In this document: positions 8,268 to 16,216 of the stretch, piece by piece | Layout: the number at the start of each line of letters is the position of its first letter | How positions within the stretch are numbered: position 1 is the stretch's first letter | DNA from: Micromonospora citrea | Lineage (GTDB): Bacteria > Actinomycetota > Actinomycetes > Mycobacteriales > Micromonosporaceae | Assembly: GCF_900090315.1 (NCBI RefSeq) | Contig: NZ_FMHZ01000002.1 | Location: 3,202,501-3,266,500, forward strand | Length of the DNA stretch: 64,000 nucleotides | Reading direction: 5' to 3' | The notes under the pieces: generated by a model | Databases searched by the model: none | Told to the model about the DNA's origin: nothing | The model's input: only the letters and a program-made list of their open reading frames with translations | Program-made: the position numbers and the translations under genes

Positions 8268-9350
8268 TCAGTAGGGGTTGCCGTGGCCGGCGAGGCGCCC
8301 CCGCAGCAGGCCGGCCGGGCGTCCGGGGCGGTCACCCGCGGCCGACATCGGCGGGCCGGCGGTGTGCGCGCCGTCGGCCATCCCGGCGAAGAGTTCCTTC
8401 AGCGCGTCGACCGCGTCGTGCCGCGGCTGCCAGCCCAGTTCCGCCTCGGCGCGCTCGCTCGACATCAGCGGCACGTTCAGCGCCAGCTCCACCCAGCCGG
8501 CGTCGATCGGTTGCAGCCGCGCCCGCCAGGTCAGCGCGGCGGCGGCGCGCAGCACCGGGGCGGCCACCGGCACCGTCCAGCCGTGGAAGTGCCGGGCCAC
8601 CAGCTCCGGGGTCAGCACCGGGTCCGCCGCGACGTTGAACGCGCCGCGCGCGTCACCCAGGGCCGCCCGGGCGTACGCGTCGGCGACGTCGTCGGTGTGC
8701 ACCGCCTGCATCCGCAGCCGCCGGTGCGTCGGCACCAGCGGGATCCGGCCGTAGCGCAGCAGCCGCACCGGCGCGAACGGGCCGAGGAAGTAGCGGGTGA
8801 TCTCGGTGGCCGCCGCCCGCTGGAAGTTGAGGCCGGGGCGCAGCCGCACCACGCGCAGCCCGGGGTGCTCCCGCTCGGCCCGGTCGAGCAGCGCCTCCAC
8901 GTCGGCCTTGTCCCGGCTGTACGACGAGCCGGGCACCCCGGTCGCCGGCCACCGCTCGGAGACCGGGTGGTCCTTCGGGCCGGGCGCGTACACGCCGACC
9001 GACGAGGCGACCACCAGGGCCGGCACGTTCGCGCGGACCACGGCGTCGATGACCGCCGTGCTCCCGCCGACGTTGGTCCGGCGCAGCACCCGCTGGTCGT
9101 GGCTGGGCTGGATCTGCCAGGCCAGGTGCACCACCGCGTCGGCCCCGGCGAAGACCTCGGCGAGCTGGTCGGCCGCGCCCGGCAGCCCGACGTCGCAGGA
9201 GTGCCACTCCACCTGGTCGTACGGCTCACCGGCGTCCGGCCCCGGCAGCCGGCGCACCACCCCGGCGAGATCCACGTTCCGCTCCCGGCGCAGCCGGCGC
9301 AACAGAGCGGTACCGGCGTTGCCGGTCGCCCCCACCACCACGATCCGCAT
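8268..9350 (-). CDS. NAD(P)-dependent epimerase/dehydratase (extended SDR)
   Basis: A 360-residue extended short-chain dehydrogenase. The Rossmann motif VVGATGNAGTALLRRL is at the very N-terminus, which supports ATG 9350 over longer starts. DAVVHLAW is near residue 75, SSVGVYAPG near 118 and a Y-x-x-x-K-like SYSRDKADVE near 146-155 (catalytic Tyr/Lys). The C-terminal region resembles nucleoside-diphosphate-sugar epimerases of actinobacteria. It is convergent with the Eis-like gene, 33 bp apart. Substrate not predictable from sequence. Confidence 0.87.
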   Translation of the reverse strand: MRIVVVGATGNAGTALLRRLRRERNVDLAGVVRRLPGPDAGEPYDQVEWHSCDVGLPGAADQLAEVFAGADAVVHLAWQIQPSHDQRVLRRTNVGGSTAVIDAVVRANVPALVVASSVGVYAPGPKDHPVSERWPATGVPGSSYSRDKADVEALLDRAEREHPGLRVVRLRPGLNFQRAAATEITRYFLGPFAPVRLLRYGRIPLVPTHRRLRMQAVHTDDVADAYARAALGDARGAFNVAADPVLTPELVARHFHGWTVPVAAPVLRAAAALTWRARLQPIDAGWVELALNVPLMSSERAEAELGWQPRHDAVDALKELFAGMADGAHTAGPPMSAAGDRPGRPAGLLRGRLAGHGNPY

Positions 9351-9519
9351 GCCCGACCCGTACCCGGTCAGCCGCGCCCCAATCGCCGTGCCTGCGACGG
9401 CCGTCGGCGGCGGCACAGCACGGCGGGCGGGTCAGGGGCAGGGTGGGGCGTAAGGGGCGGGGTGGCGCCTCAGGAGCGGGGCCTCACAGCGGGCGGGGCG
9501 TCAGGGGCGGCACAGCGGG

Positions 9520-9822
9520 TCAGGGGCGGGGCGAGTGGCGTACCCAGCTCTTCTTCTCGTCCCGGCGCCGCCCCTCGGAGGCGGCCAGGCAGCGCGGGCA
9601 GATCCGGCCCACCGGGTCCGCCCCGGTGAGCACGTCCGTCGAGCGATACTCGAACCGCACGTGCGGGAAGCGGCGCAGCCGGGTCCGGCTGAGCGGGAGC
9701 CCGCAGACGGTCTGGTTCTGCCCCGGCAGCCAGGCGTGCACCTCGCCGGCCGGCTCGCGTACGCCGTCGGGGCCGGTCTCCTCGCCGGACGCCGCCACGG
9801 CCGGGGTGCTGCTCATCCTCAT
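9520..9822 (-). CDS. Small cysteine-containing hypothetical protein
   Basis: About 100 residues starting at ATG 9822 (ATG 9816 is an alternative). A central HAWLPGQNQTVCGLPLSRTRL and a later GRICPRCLAA give a C-G-L ... C-P-R-C arrangement suggestive of a small zinc ribbon. This pattern is known from conserved actinobacterial hypotheticals. No function assigned. The 170-bp GC-rich low-complexity tract 9351-9519 separates it from the epimerase start. Confidence 0.6.
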   Translation of the reverse strand: MRMSSTPAVAASGEETGPDGVREPAGEVHAWLPGQNQTVCGLPLSRTRLRRFPHVRFEYRSTDVLTGADPVGRICPRCLAASEGRRRDEKKSWVRHSPRP

Positions 9823-9921
9823 GCGGGCACGGTTCCCCCGCGCGGCCCCGCCCATGCCTGCCCGCGCGCCGCCCGACGGGCTGGCGTGACCGCTCCGGCG
9901 CCGGGCGAGCGTCGGCGGGGC

Positions 9922-10410
9922 TCAGCGGCGGGTCAGCAGGGCGGCGATCAGGCAGGCGAAGGCGGCCACCGAGGAGACCGTGCGGACCAGGTTGCCGCGC
10001 ACCCAGGCCGCCTCGAAGCAGGCCCGCACCTCGGCCAGGTCGCCGACGCGGTCCACCGGGCCGGCGGCCTCCAGCCGGTCGTTGAGCGGCACGTTGAGGC
10101 CCGTCGTGACCCCGACGGTGACCAGGTGGCAGACCAGCGCGGCGAGGATCCAGAACAGGACCAGGCCGCCCCGGGACAGGTGCGCGGCGGCGGCCACGGC
10201 GAGCAGCAGCGCCGCGCCCAGGAAGGCGGTCAGGAACCAGCCGTTCAGGATCTTCCGGTTGATCGACTGCATCGCGCCGAGCAGCGTCCGGTCGTCGGTC
10301 GCGCCCAGACCGGGCATGACCGAGCAGGTGTACGCGAAGAAGAGCCCCGCCACCAGGCCGGTGGTGAGGGTCGCGCCGGCCAGGGCGGCGGTGCGGATCG
10401 GCTCGGGCAT
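9922..10410 (-). CDS. DUF1772 (anthrone oxygenase-like) membrane protein
   Basis: A 162-residue protein with four predicted membrane helices (about 8-28, 55-78, 82-103 and 138-158). Between helices 1 and 2 it has GLFFAYTCSVMPGLG, and before helix 4 TTGLNVPLNDRLEAA, both typical of the DUF1772 family, which includes anthrone oxygenase homologues. A strong purine-rich Shine-Dalgarno (AAGGGGGG) precedes ATG 10410. No biosynthetic partners surround it, so the enzymatic role is uncertain. Confidence 0.8.
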   Translation of the reverse strand: MPEPIRTAALAGATLTTGLVAGLFFAYTCSVMPGLGATDDRTLLGAMQSINRKILNGWFLTAFLGAALLLAVAAAAHLSRGGLVLFWILAALVCHLVTVGVTTGLNVPLNDRLEAAGPVDRVGDLAEVRACFEAAWVRGNLVRTVSSVAAFACLIAALLTRR

Positions 10411-10516
10411 CGAGGGCCCCCCTTCCGAGGTTCGTCCCCTCCAGTCAACCGGCCGGTGATCCTCCCGCCCATGGCCGCGAGGCTCGGCCCCATACGCGAG
10501 CGTCCACGAAAGGGGA

Positions 10517-10555
10517 CCGCCCGGGCCGGCCCACGGGAAAGACCGGCCCGGGCGG
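10517..10555. terminator. GC hairpin, probable terminator
   Basis: CCGCCCGGGCCGG and its exact complement form 13-bp arms around a 13-nt loop in the 227-bp gap downstream of the minus-strand gene at 10638. No T-run follows, as is common in actinomycetes. Confidence 0.55.
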
Positions 10556-10637
10556 GATCTGAGGCCGCCGGCCCGGGCGCGTCCGGGCGGCCTCCGGTTC
10601 AGGGGCGGGCGCCGGAGGCGGCGGCGTCCGCGTCGGG

Positions 10638-10928
10638 TCAGGGGCGGGCGCCGGGGGTGCCGGCGTCCGCGTCAGAGGGCTGCCCACGCGGGCGGGCCCA
10701 GCCGGTGAAACGCTCGGCCAGGTCGGTGCGCGGCCGGTCGCCGTCCGGCCCCGCGAGCTGCCCGGCGGCCTCGACCTGGAGGGTGCCGAGATAGACCAGC
10801 AGGGCGGTCCGGTCGGTGCGATACGCGCCGAGCAGCCGCAGCTTCGCCGCCGAGCAGGGCCAGGCGATCCCGCAGGCCGTGCAGCGCCAGGTGGGGCGGG
10901 ACGGCAGGTGCTCCCGGCGTCGCGTCAC
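10638..10928 (-). CDS. Small CxxC protein of the type often annotated 'flavin reductase'
   Basis: 96 residues from GTG 10928, whose GTGA overlaps the stop of the upstream gene. It starts with basic residues, then PTWRCTACGIAWPC, a C-x2-C...C cluster suggestive of a zinc site, followed by a helical AYRTDRTALLVYLGTLQVEAAGQL. The same architecture recurs in the integrated element at 21884. Automatic annotation often names such proteins flavin reductase, but no flavin-binding domain is visible. Function unknown. Confidence 0.65.
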   Translation of the reverse strand: MTRRREHLPSRPTWRCTACGIAWPCSAAKLRLLGAYRTDRTALLVYLGTLQVEAAGQLAGPDGDRPRTDLAERFTGWARPRGQPSDADAGTPGARP

Positions 10929-11185
10929 CGTGCCGCCGCCCGGACGACGGTCGCCCGGTCCACCCGGACGAAGGCGTACCGCTCGCGCGGCCGGAGCGTG
11001 CCGCCCGGCGTCAGCTCGCGACCGCGCACCTCGACCCACTCCGCGCCCTGGAACGGGCCCCGGCTGACGACCTCGGTGACCAACATGGTGAGGACCCCGT
11101 TGCCGAACCGGTAGGAGTCCTCCGGAACGCGGATGACCTCGCCCGCCACGATCGCGCCCTCCCGGCGCGGCCCGCAGCCCGTCAT
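10925..11185 (-). CDS. Small hypothetical protein, beta-rich
   Basis: 86 residues from ATG 11185 with GGGAGG Shine-Dalgarno. It is beta-rich and resembles actinomycete proteins usually encoded immediately before the small CxxC protein (pattern EVIRVPEDSYRFG ... LTMLVTEV ... WVEVRGREL). It overlaps the next gene by 4 bp, so the two form an operon. It lies divergent to the XRE/DUF5753 regulator. No known function. Confidence 0.65.
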   Translation of the reverse strand: MTGCGPRREGAIVAGEVIRVPEDSYRFGNGVLTMLVTEVVSRGPFQGAEWVEVRGRELTPGGTLRPRERYAFVRVDRATVVRAAAR

Positions 11186-11377
11186 GTCTGCCTCCCGTCT
11201 CTCGACGCGTCGCCCGTCCGTCGACCCGCTCGCGCGCCGAGCGGCCCTGCCTGGTGACACTCTGCTGTAGAGACGACTACGCTCGGAAGGCTCTGCGGGC
11301 GTCCGGGTGGAGTTGGCCGGGCCCGCCCCCGGCGGGTGGCGCAGTGGGTAGTCGATCTTCAAACTGGGAGACCCTGA

Positions 11378-12184
11378 ATGGCCGACGTGCCGAGTCCGCT
11401 CGCCGCCTTCGTCGTGGGCGAGATCCGCCGCGCCCGGGGCGCCGCCGGCATGACCCAGGAAGCCTTCGGCCGGGGAGCCGGGTTCAGCGCGTCGCACGTC
11501 AGCGCGGTCGAGGGCGGCACCCGCGCCCTGACGATGGACTTCATCAAGGGCGCGGACCGGGCGCTCAGGACCGGCGGGCTGTTCGAGCGCCTCGTCGCCA
11601 GCGTCGGCGCACCGTCCTGGTTCCTCCCCTGGCTCGACGCCGAACGCTCCGCGCGGCAACTCCGGCTGTTCGAGCCGCTACTGATCCCCGGCCTGTTGCA
11701 GACCGAGAACTACGCCCGCGTCGTCATGCGCCTCAACGACCTCATGTCGGCGGCGGAAGTCGACCAGCAGGTGAGCGCTCGCATGGAACGCCAGAGGGTG
11801 CTGACCGGCGAGAACCCGCCCCAGATGGTCGCCGTCCTGGACGAATCCGCGCTGCGCCGAACCGGCGACGGATTCGGCGGCATCATGGCGGAACAGGTAG
11901 CGCACCTCGTCACGATGGCGGAGCTGCCCCACGTCCACGTGCACGTGATCCCGGCGACGACCGGCCTGCACATCGGCTTGTCCGGGCCCTTCGCGCTGGC
12001 CCGATCGGCCGACGGCGGATGGGTCGGGCACCTCGAGAACCAGCTTGGCGGGGTGGTGGTCGACAGCAAGGATGATGTGGCGAGTCTTCTGGCGAAGTGG
12101 GAAGGCGTGCGGAACGAGGCGCTCCCGCGTCGGCAGTCCATCGACCTGATGAAGGAAATGGAGAGTCATCATGGACCTCAGTAG
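11378..12184 (+). CDS. XRE-family regulator with DUF5753 (Scr1-type)
   Basis: 268 residues. An N-terminal HTH (about 15-70, RRARGAAGMTQEAFGRGAG ... ASHVSAVEGGTRALT) is followed by the DUF5753 ligand-like domain (about 90-260), with RLFEPLLIPGLLQTENYARVV and LDESALRR typical of the family. These regulators act with the small DUF397 protein encoded next to them; the Scr1/Scr2-like pairs of streptomycetes are the best-known example. The downstream DUF397 gene overlaps its 3' end by 14 bp. Confidence 0.92.
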   Translation: MADVPSPLAAFVVGEIRRARGAAGMTQEAFGRGAGFSASHVSAVEGGTRALTMDFIKGADRALRTGGLFERLVASVGAPSWFLPWLDAERSARQLRLFEPLLIPGLLQTENYARVVMRLNDLMSAAEVDQQVSARMERQRVLTGENPPQMVAVLDESALRRTGDGFGGIMAEQVAHLVTMAELPHVHVHVIPATTGLHIGLSGPFALARSADGGWVGHLENQLGGVVVDSKDDVASLLAKWEGVRNEALPRRQSIDLMKEMESHHGPQ

Positions 12185-12362
12185 CGCTCGGTGGCGGAAG
12201 TCCAGCCGTAGTGGTTCGAGCGGCGGAAACTGCATCGAGGTCGCCGACAACCTGCCCGGCGTGGTCGCCGTCCGCGACTCCAAGGACCCGGCCGGCCCGG
12301 CCCTGACCTTCTCCCCTGCTGCTTGGCGCGCGTTCGTCGACCGCGCCGCCAGCCGGGCCTGA
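12171..12362 (+). CDS. DUF397 domain protein
   Basis: 63 residues with the full DUF397 signature: an early W-R-K-S-S-R-S, then GNCIEVADN, VAVRDSKDP, and FSPAAWRAFVD. It starts inside the preceding XRE gene, so translation is coupled. DUF397 proteins partner DUF5753 regulators. Ends 149 bp before the tRNA gene. Confidence 0.92.
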   Translation: MDLSSARWRKSSRSGSSGGNCIEVADNLPGVVAVRDSKDPAGPALTFSPAAWRAFVDRAASRA

Positions 12363-12511
12363 CCGCCTCCGCGTACGCCCGGAAGCGCCCGACCTCCGAA
12401 CGGGCGGGCGCTTCCGACGGCCGCACCCGGCACCTCGCTGAGCTGCTGGGATCGATGGAGGCGTTGAAGCCGCAAGTCGCCGTCGGCCGCAGTCCGGTAA
12501 CCTGAGCGCGC

Positions 12512-12583
12512 GGGCCGCTAGCTCAATGGCAGAGCTGTGGACTTTTAATCCATAGGTTCAGGGTTCGAGTCCCTGGCGGCCCA
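12512..12583 (+). tRNA. tRNA-Lys (UUU)
   Basis: A cloverleaf can be folded: acceptor GGGCCGC (12512-12518) pairs with GCGGCCC (12576-12582), discriminator A at 12583. The anticodon stem GTGGA/TCCAT encloses the loop CTTTTAA with anticodon TTT. The T arm contains GGTTCGAGTCC. CCA is not encoded. The 3' part from the anticodon loop onward is duplicated at 22385, so it is the attachment site of the integrated element; the gene itself is intact. Confidence 0.96.
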
Positions 12584-12586
12584 CTC
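12547..12586. other. attL core (tRNA-Lys 3' end)
   Basis: 40 bp identical to 22385-22424, starting within the anticodon loop and running 3 bp past the discriminator. After one mismatch (t versus c) identity continues for another 11 bp (tccgcaggtca). Confidence 0.9.
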
Positions 12587-12597
12587 TTCCGCAGGTC

Positions 12598-12640
12598 ACC
12601 GGCCCTGATCGGGCTTTCGAACGCCGTGATCAGGGCCGGT
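12598..12640. repeat. 13-bp perfect inverted repeat inside attL end
   Basis: ACCGGCCCTGATC (12598-12610) is the exact reverse complement of 12628-12640, with a 17-nt loop. It sits between the tRNA and the integrase stop and could terminate tRNA and/or int transcription, or be an integrase/excisionase site. Confidence 0.7.
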
Positions 12641-12660
12641 ACAGCAGCGAAGTACAGCAG
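12639..12660. repeat. Left arm-type repeat (double gtacagca)
   Basis: Two gtacagca half-sites separated by gcgaa. The same 21 bp in the same orientation is at 22281-22301 near the other end of the element. Position and duplication suggest arm-type binding sites for integrase or excisionase. Confidence 0.65.
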
Positions 12661-12667
12661 TAGGCCG

Positions 12668-13888
12668 TCACCGGTCGAGCGCGCTGCCGAGCCGCCTGAG
12701 CGCGTCGCGGGTGGCCGCCGACGACACCACCGTGTAGACCTCCATCGTGATGGCGAACTGGGCGTGCCGAAGGATCTGCATCGCCACCCGGGGGTGGACG
12801 TCCAGGTCAGCCAGGAGCGAGGCGCAGGTCCGCCGGGCGTCCCTGACGGTGATTCGCCGGACCCCGGCAGCATCGCAGCGCCGGTCCCAGAACCGGTTGA
12901 AGTTCCGTGGCTCGACCGGCCGGCCGTAGCGGGTGGTGAAGATCAGTTCGGAGGGCTGCCAGGCCGGACCGGCGGCGTCCCGGGCGGTGGTCTGGGCGGC
13001 GCGGCGACGGTCGAGCGCCACGGTGCAGATGTCCGGCAGCGGCAGGGTGGCGTCCGAGGCGGCCGTCTTCGTCTCCCGGTGCAGCAGTTCGGCACCGACC
13101 CGCTGGAGCTGCCGGTCGATGGTCAGCTCCCCCGCGTCGAGGTCGACGTCAGCCCAGGTGAGCCCCAACATCTCGCCCTTGCGCAGACCGAGCACCAGGA
13201 CCAGGACGTACGCGGCGTAGAGCGGATCGTCGTCGGCGCGGGCCGACTCCAGGAAGCGGCGGGCCTCGTCGCTCGTCCACGCCTTCCGCTTGCGCTTGCG
13301 TACCGGTGGCAGCTTCACCAGGGACGCGACGTTACGAGTGATCAGCCCTTCGGTGATCGCGTGGGACAGCAGCGTCCGGAGCACGGTCCGGAGGTGGGTG
13401 ACGCTCGTTGCCGAGGGCAGATCCCGGCAGCAGCGGCCGAGGGCACAACAGCGACGCTGGGCGGGCTTGCGCCGCTCGTCCTTGCCCTGGGCGCAGCACT
13501 GGCAGGTCCGCCCGACCTCGTTGATCCACGTCTGGACGTCGCTGACCCGAAGCTTGTCGAGGCGCTTCCGGCCCAGCCCTGGCACGAGGTAGAGCCGGAC
13601 CACCACCTCGTAGGTGACGTAGCTGCCGGGGGCGAGGTTCGGCTTGACGATCTCGCGCAGCCAGTAGCCGGCGTACTCCCCGACGGTCGGGGAGCGCGTC
13701 GCCACCGGGCCGGCCTTGGCCTGCCCGTGCAGCTTGATCCACTTGTCGTGGACCTCCTCGCGGGTCTTGCCGTAGACCCACTTCCGGCCCCGCTTGCCGT
13801 CGGGCTTCTCGACCCAGACGTACGCGGCGAAGCCGTTGCGGTACGGGAAGATCGAGCCCTCGCCGTTGGCCCGACTACGTCCGGGCAT
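12668..13888 (-). CDS. int: Tyrosine site-specific recombinase (AICE integrase)
   Basis: A 406-residue integrase. The N-terminal arm-binding region is about 1-60 (ANGEGSIFPYRNG ... KWVYGKTREEV). The core-binding SAM-like domain is about 68-175 and carries a cysteine-rich insert (CQCC ... RRCCALGRCC) seen in this subfamily. The catalytic domain follows with box I Arg in LGLRKGEMLGL, box II as VRDARRT, then ILRHAQ and the nucleophile in EVYTVV. The usual first His of box II (H-x-x-R) is Arg here. ATGA overlap with the xis stop places it last in rep-xis-int. It integrates/excises the element at tRNA-Lys. Confidence 0.93.
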   Translation of the reverse strand: MPGRSRANGEGSIFPYRNGFAAYVWVEKPDGKRGRKWVYGKTREEVHDKWIKLHGQAKAGPVATRSPTVGEYAGYWLREIVKPNLAPGSYVTYEVVVRLYLVPGLGRKRLDKLRVSDVQTWINEVGRTCQCCAQGKDERRKPAQRRCCALGRCCRDLPSATSVTHLRTVLRTLLSHAITEGLITRNVASLVKLPPVRKRKRKAWTSDEARRFLESARADDDPLYAAYVLVLVLGLRKGEMLGLTWADVDLDAGELTIDRQLQRVGAELLHRETKTAASDATLPLPDICTVALDRRRAAQTTARDAAGPAWQPSELIFTTRYGRPVEPRNFNRFWDRRCDAAGVRRITVRDARRTCASLLADLDVHPRVAMQILRHAQFAITMEVYTVVSSAATRDALRRLGSALDR

Positions 13889-14085
13889 CAGGCCGCCTCC
13901 TGCCGCTCGACCTGGTCACGGATGTACTCGTCGACCCACTCGGGGAGGATCCGGCGATACTTGCCATCCTTGATGGAGCGCAGCTCGCCGGTGGCGATCT
14001 TCATCTTGACCTTGGAGATGCCGAAGCCGAGCAGCACGGCGACCTCGGCGGGCGAGTACCAGCGCGGGGTGAGGTCTCTGCTCAT
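13888..14085 (-). CDS. xis: Excisionase-like MerR/Xis-type helix-turn-helix protein
   Basis: 65 residues starting at ATG 14085, which overlaps the rep stop (ATGA); longer frames upstream lie inside rep. The fold is the small winged helix of DNA-binding excisionases: WYSPAEVAVLLGFGISKVKMKI, then the wing SIKDGKYRRILPEWVDEYI. Such proteins direct excision with the integrase in AICEs. Its stop overlaps the int start, so all three genes are translationally coupled. Confidence 0.85.
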   Translation of the reverse strand: MSRDLTPRWYSPAEVAVLLGFGISKVKMKIATGELRSIKDGKYRRILPEWVDEYIRDQVERQEAA

Positions 14086-15650
14086 GCGGCGGCCCCGACG
14101 AGCCAGGCTTCGTGGGCCAGTTCTTCCCGGCCGATGCGTCTGGCCTGCCGGCGCTGGGCGGCGGCGGTGTTGGCCAGGAGTGCATCGCCTTCGGTGAGCC
14201 ATCCGGAGCCGGCGTAGGTGAGAACGCCAACTGTCACGGTGTCGGTGGAGCCGTCGTCCTCGGCGCGACGGTAGGTCGCGCGGGTGTCCCGGAGTAGGCC
14301 GAAGGTGACGGAGTAGCGGCGGGCCTTGGTGAGGAAGTGACCGCCGAAGCCGAGCATGTGCGCCCAGCGGCGCAGCCCGGCGTAGGCGTTCGGTTTGGTG
14401 TCAAGGCTGCCTTGACGGTCGTCGGCCGTTGCGGCGCCGCTGGCGGTGTCGGTGCCGGTGGGCCGTCCGAGGTGCCAGCAGGCGTCGATGAGACGGGCGA
14501 GGTGGTCACCTTCCGGATCGGCGTAGTCGTCGATCGTGGCAGGGGTGAGCCGGGTCGATTGGTGGCCGGTGACTTCGGTCGCCTTGGTGGCGTATTTGGC
14601 GAGGTAGGCGGCCACCTTGCCGTCGGTCAGCTCGCCGCCGGCACTGTTGATACGCCGGACGTCGACCTGCTCGCCCCAGGCGACCGTCCAGCCCTGTGGC
14701 TGGTCGGGGTGCGAGGGCGTGGTGACGGTGATCTGGCGTACGGCGGCATGGATGGCTGCCTCCAGGTCGTCGACGGTGATCCCCACCGGCGGCGACACGA
14801 GCGCGTCTAGGTCGTCGGGGTCGACGCCGTCGAGGCGCAGCAGGACGTGGAAGTGCACGGCTGCCCGCCGCTGCATCTCGGCGACCTTTCCGTGCGACAC
14901 CCGCACGGGCGGCACCCAGCGCACCCTGCCGGAGTCGGTGACGACCTGGACGAAGGGGATGCCGCGTCTGCGGCAGAGGCCGGCGAGGTGCCGTTCGATG
15001 GCCTGCTTGGTACGCCGCCACAACTCCCCGGCGAAGTAGTTCCAGACGACCTGGTGGCCGTGGTCGTAGCAGTCCAGGCACAACGGCTGCCCGAGCCGCG
15101 GATCGTCGGCGTCGTGACGGGCGAAGCATGCCGCCGGCTGCCCGTGCCGGCAGGTGCTGGTGCTGCTCCGGGCACGGCACGGAGCCGGACGGCAGTCGCA
15201 GCGCTGCCGGGTGGCGCAGGTGTGACGCGGGATGTACCGATGGTGGACCGCACCGAAGGACGGCGCGGTGAAGGTGGCGAAGACGACCGGATGCCGGCCG
15301 ACCGAGGCGGGGACGCCCTTGCCGCCAGTCAGGCCGCAGCGCACGACCTGGTAGGCGTCGCCCTGGTAGACCCAGGCGCAGTCGGGGCAGTGCGATACGC
15401 GGCGGTTGCCGCAAGCCTTGTAGAGCACCCCGTCGGGCATCTCGTCGGTGTGCTGCTCGCCCAGGACCCGGCCGGTCTGCCGCTCGACAGCGGCGATCGT
15501 GCCGGTAAGGCGGACGGGGCGGGCGCAGCCGCCGGCGGTGCGGGTGTGCTCCAGCCAGCCGGAGAACTGCGGCATCGCCGCGCGGTGCAGGGCTTGGGCG
15601 TCACGGCCAAGGGCGAGGCCGGGACGGTACAGGTCGAGGGGTGTGGACAC
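14082..15650 (-). CDS. rep: RepSA-type replication initiator (rolling circle)
   Basis: 522 residues from GTG 15650, chosen because GGAGAG precedes it; an in-frame ATG at 15695 lacks a good site. Zinc-like cysteines occur early (CGNRRVSHCPDCAW) and in the middle (CDCRPAPC, CLDCYDHG). A HUH-type histidine pair is seen in HFHVLLRLDG near residue 270, and the probable catalytic tyrosine lies in KVAAYLAKYATK near 360. These match pSAM2 RepSA-like initiators, which let excised AICEs replicate by rolling circle. It is the first gene of rep-xis-int. Confidence 0.88.
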   Translation of the reverse strand: MSTPLDLYRPGLALGRDAQALHRAAMPQFSGWLEHTRTAGGCARPVRLTGTIAAVERQTGRVLGEQHTDEMPDGVLYKACGNRRVSHCPDCAWVYQGDAYQVVRCGLTGGKGVPASVGRHPVVFATFTAPSFGAVHHRYIPRHTCATRQRCDCRPAPCRARSSTSTCRHGQPAACFARHDADDPRLGQPLCLDCYDHGHQVVWNYFAGELWRRTKQAIERHLAGLCRRRGIPFVQVVTDSGRVRWVPPVRVSHGKVAEMQRRAAVHFHVLLRLDGVDPDDLDALVSPPVGITVDDLEAAIHAAVRQITVTTPSHPDQPQGWTVAWGEQVDVRRINSAGGELTDGKVAAYLAKYATKATEVTGHQSTRLTPATIDDYADPEGDHLARLIDACWHLGRPTGTDTASGAATADDRQGSLDTKPNAYAGLRRWAHMLGFGGHFLTKARRYSVTFGLLRDTRATYRRAEDDGSTDTVTVGVLTYAGSGWLTEGDALLANTAAAQRRQARRIGREELAHEAWLVGAAA

Positions 15651-16216
15651 GACTCTCTCCTCACGGGGTGGCAGGGACGAAAGACGAAGCACCACCAGCC
15701 GTGGACGTCTGTCCGCTGGTGGTGATCGTCGGGTCTCCTGGCACCGCCGGAAGGGCGGCTGACGCCGGAGGGCGGATTCGTGGTGGTGCCACGTTCCGCC
15801 GATGGGTCGTGTCCTTTCGCGCTCTTGGACCTGATGAGTGGGGCCAGCACGGGTGGGGTGCCTGGGATGTCGGCATCTGGCGAGCTGCCGCAGGCTGCCC
15901 CCACCCGTGGAGATAAGCGGATCCGGGCCATCGTGGACGGCAGGAAGGCCGTGCTGGGCCGCTCAGCGGATTCTGGGGACCGGCACGGCGGCCGATGCGA
16001 TCGAGAGTCGGCGGGACGTGGCCCGCATCAGCGACAGGATGGCCGCTCAGCATCTCCGAAGTCGAGTCCAGCGATCCGGCGTGAAGGCCGCGCTGGCGTG
16101 TTCGACGAGCGCCAGAGTAGCACCGGGCACCGACACGTCAACCCGCCGTAATTCGATGCCGGATGCGGGCCGCAATAGCGGTGGCGGCGCTGACGTGCTG
16201 GGCGAAGGATGGTGCC
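15651..16216. other. Noncoding leader/control region upstream of rep
   Basis: 566 bases between rep and the divergent cREC gene. I see no convincing gene. It contains the promoter at 16114-16141 and about 450 bases of leader, where the replication origin or countertranscript control could lie, but no clear dso hairpin was identified. Confidence 0.45.
16114..16141 (-). promoter_or_regulatory. Probable promoter of rep-xis-int
   Basis: On the minus strand TTGACG (16141-16136), 16-bp spacer, TACTCT (16119-16114), close to the vegetative consensus. Transcription would run through a leader of about 450 nt into rep. Confidence 0.5.

Noticed and set aside
15661..16053. 130-residue minus-strand frame upstream of rep
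   Set aside because: Composition is Pro/Ser/Arg-rich without domain, and no ribosome binding site was found; treated as leader DNA.
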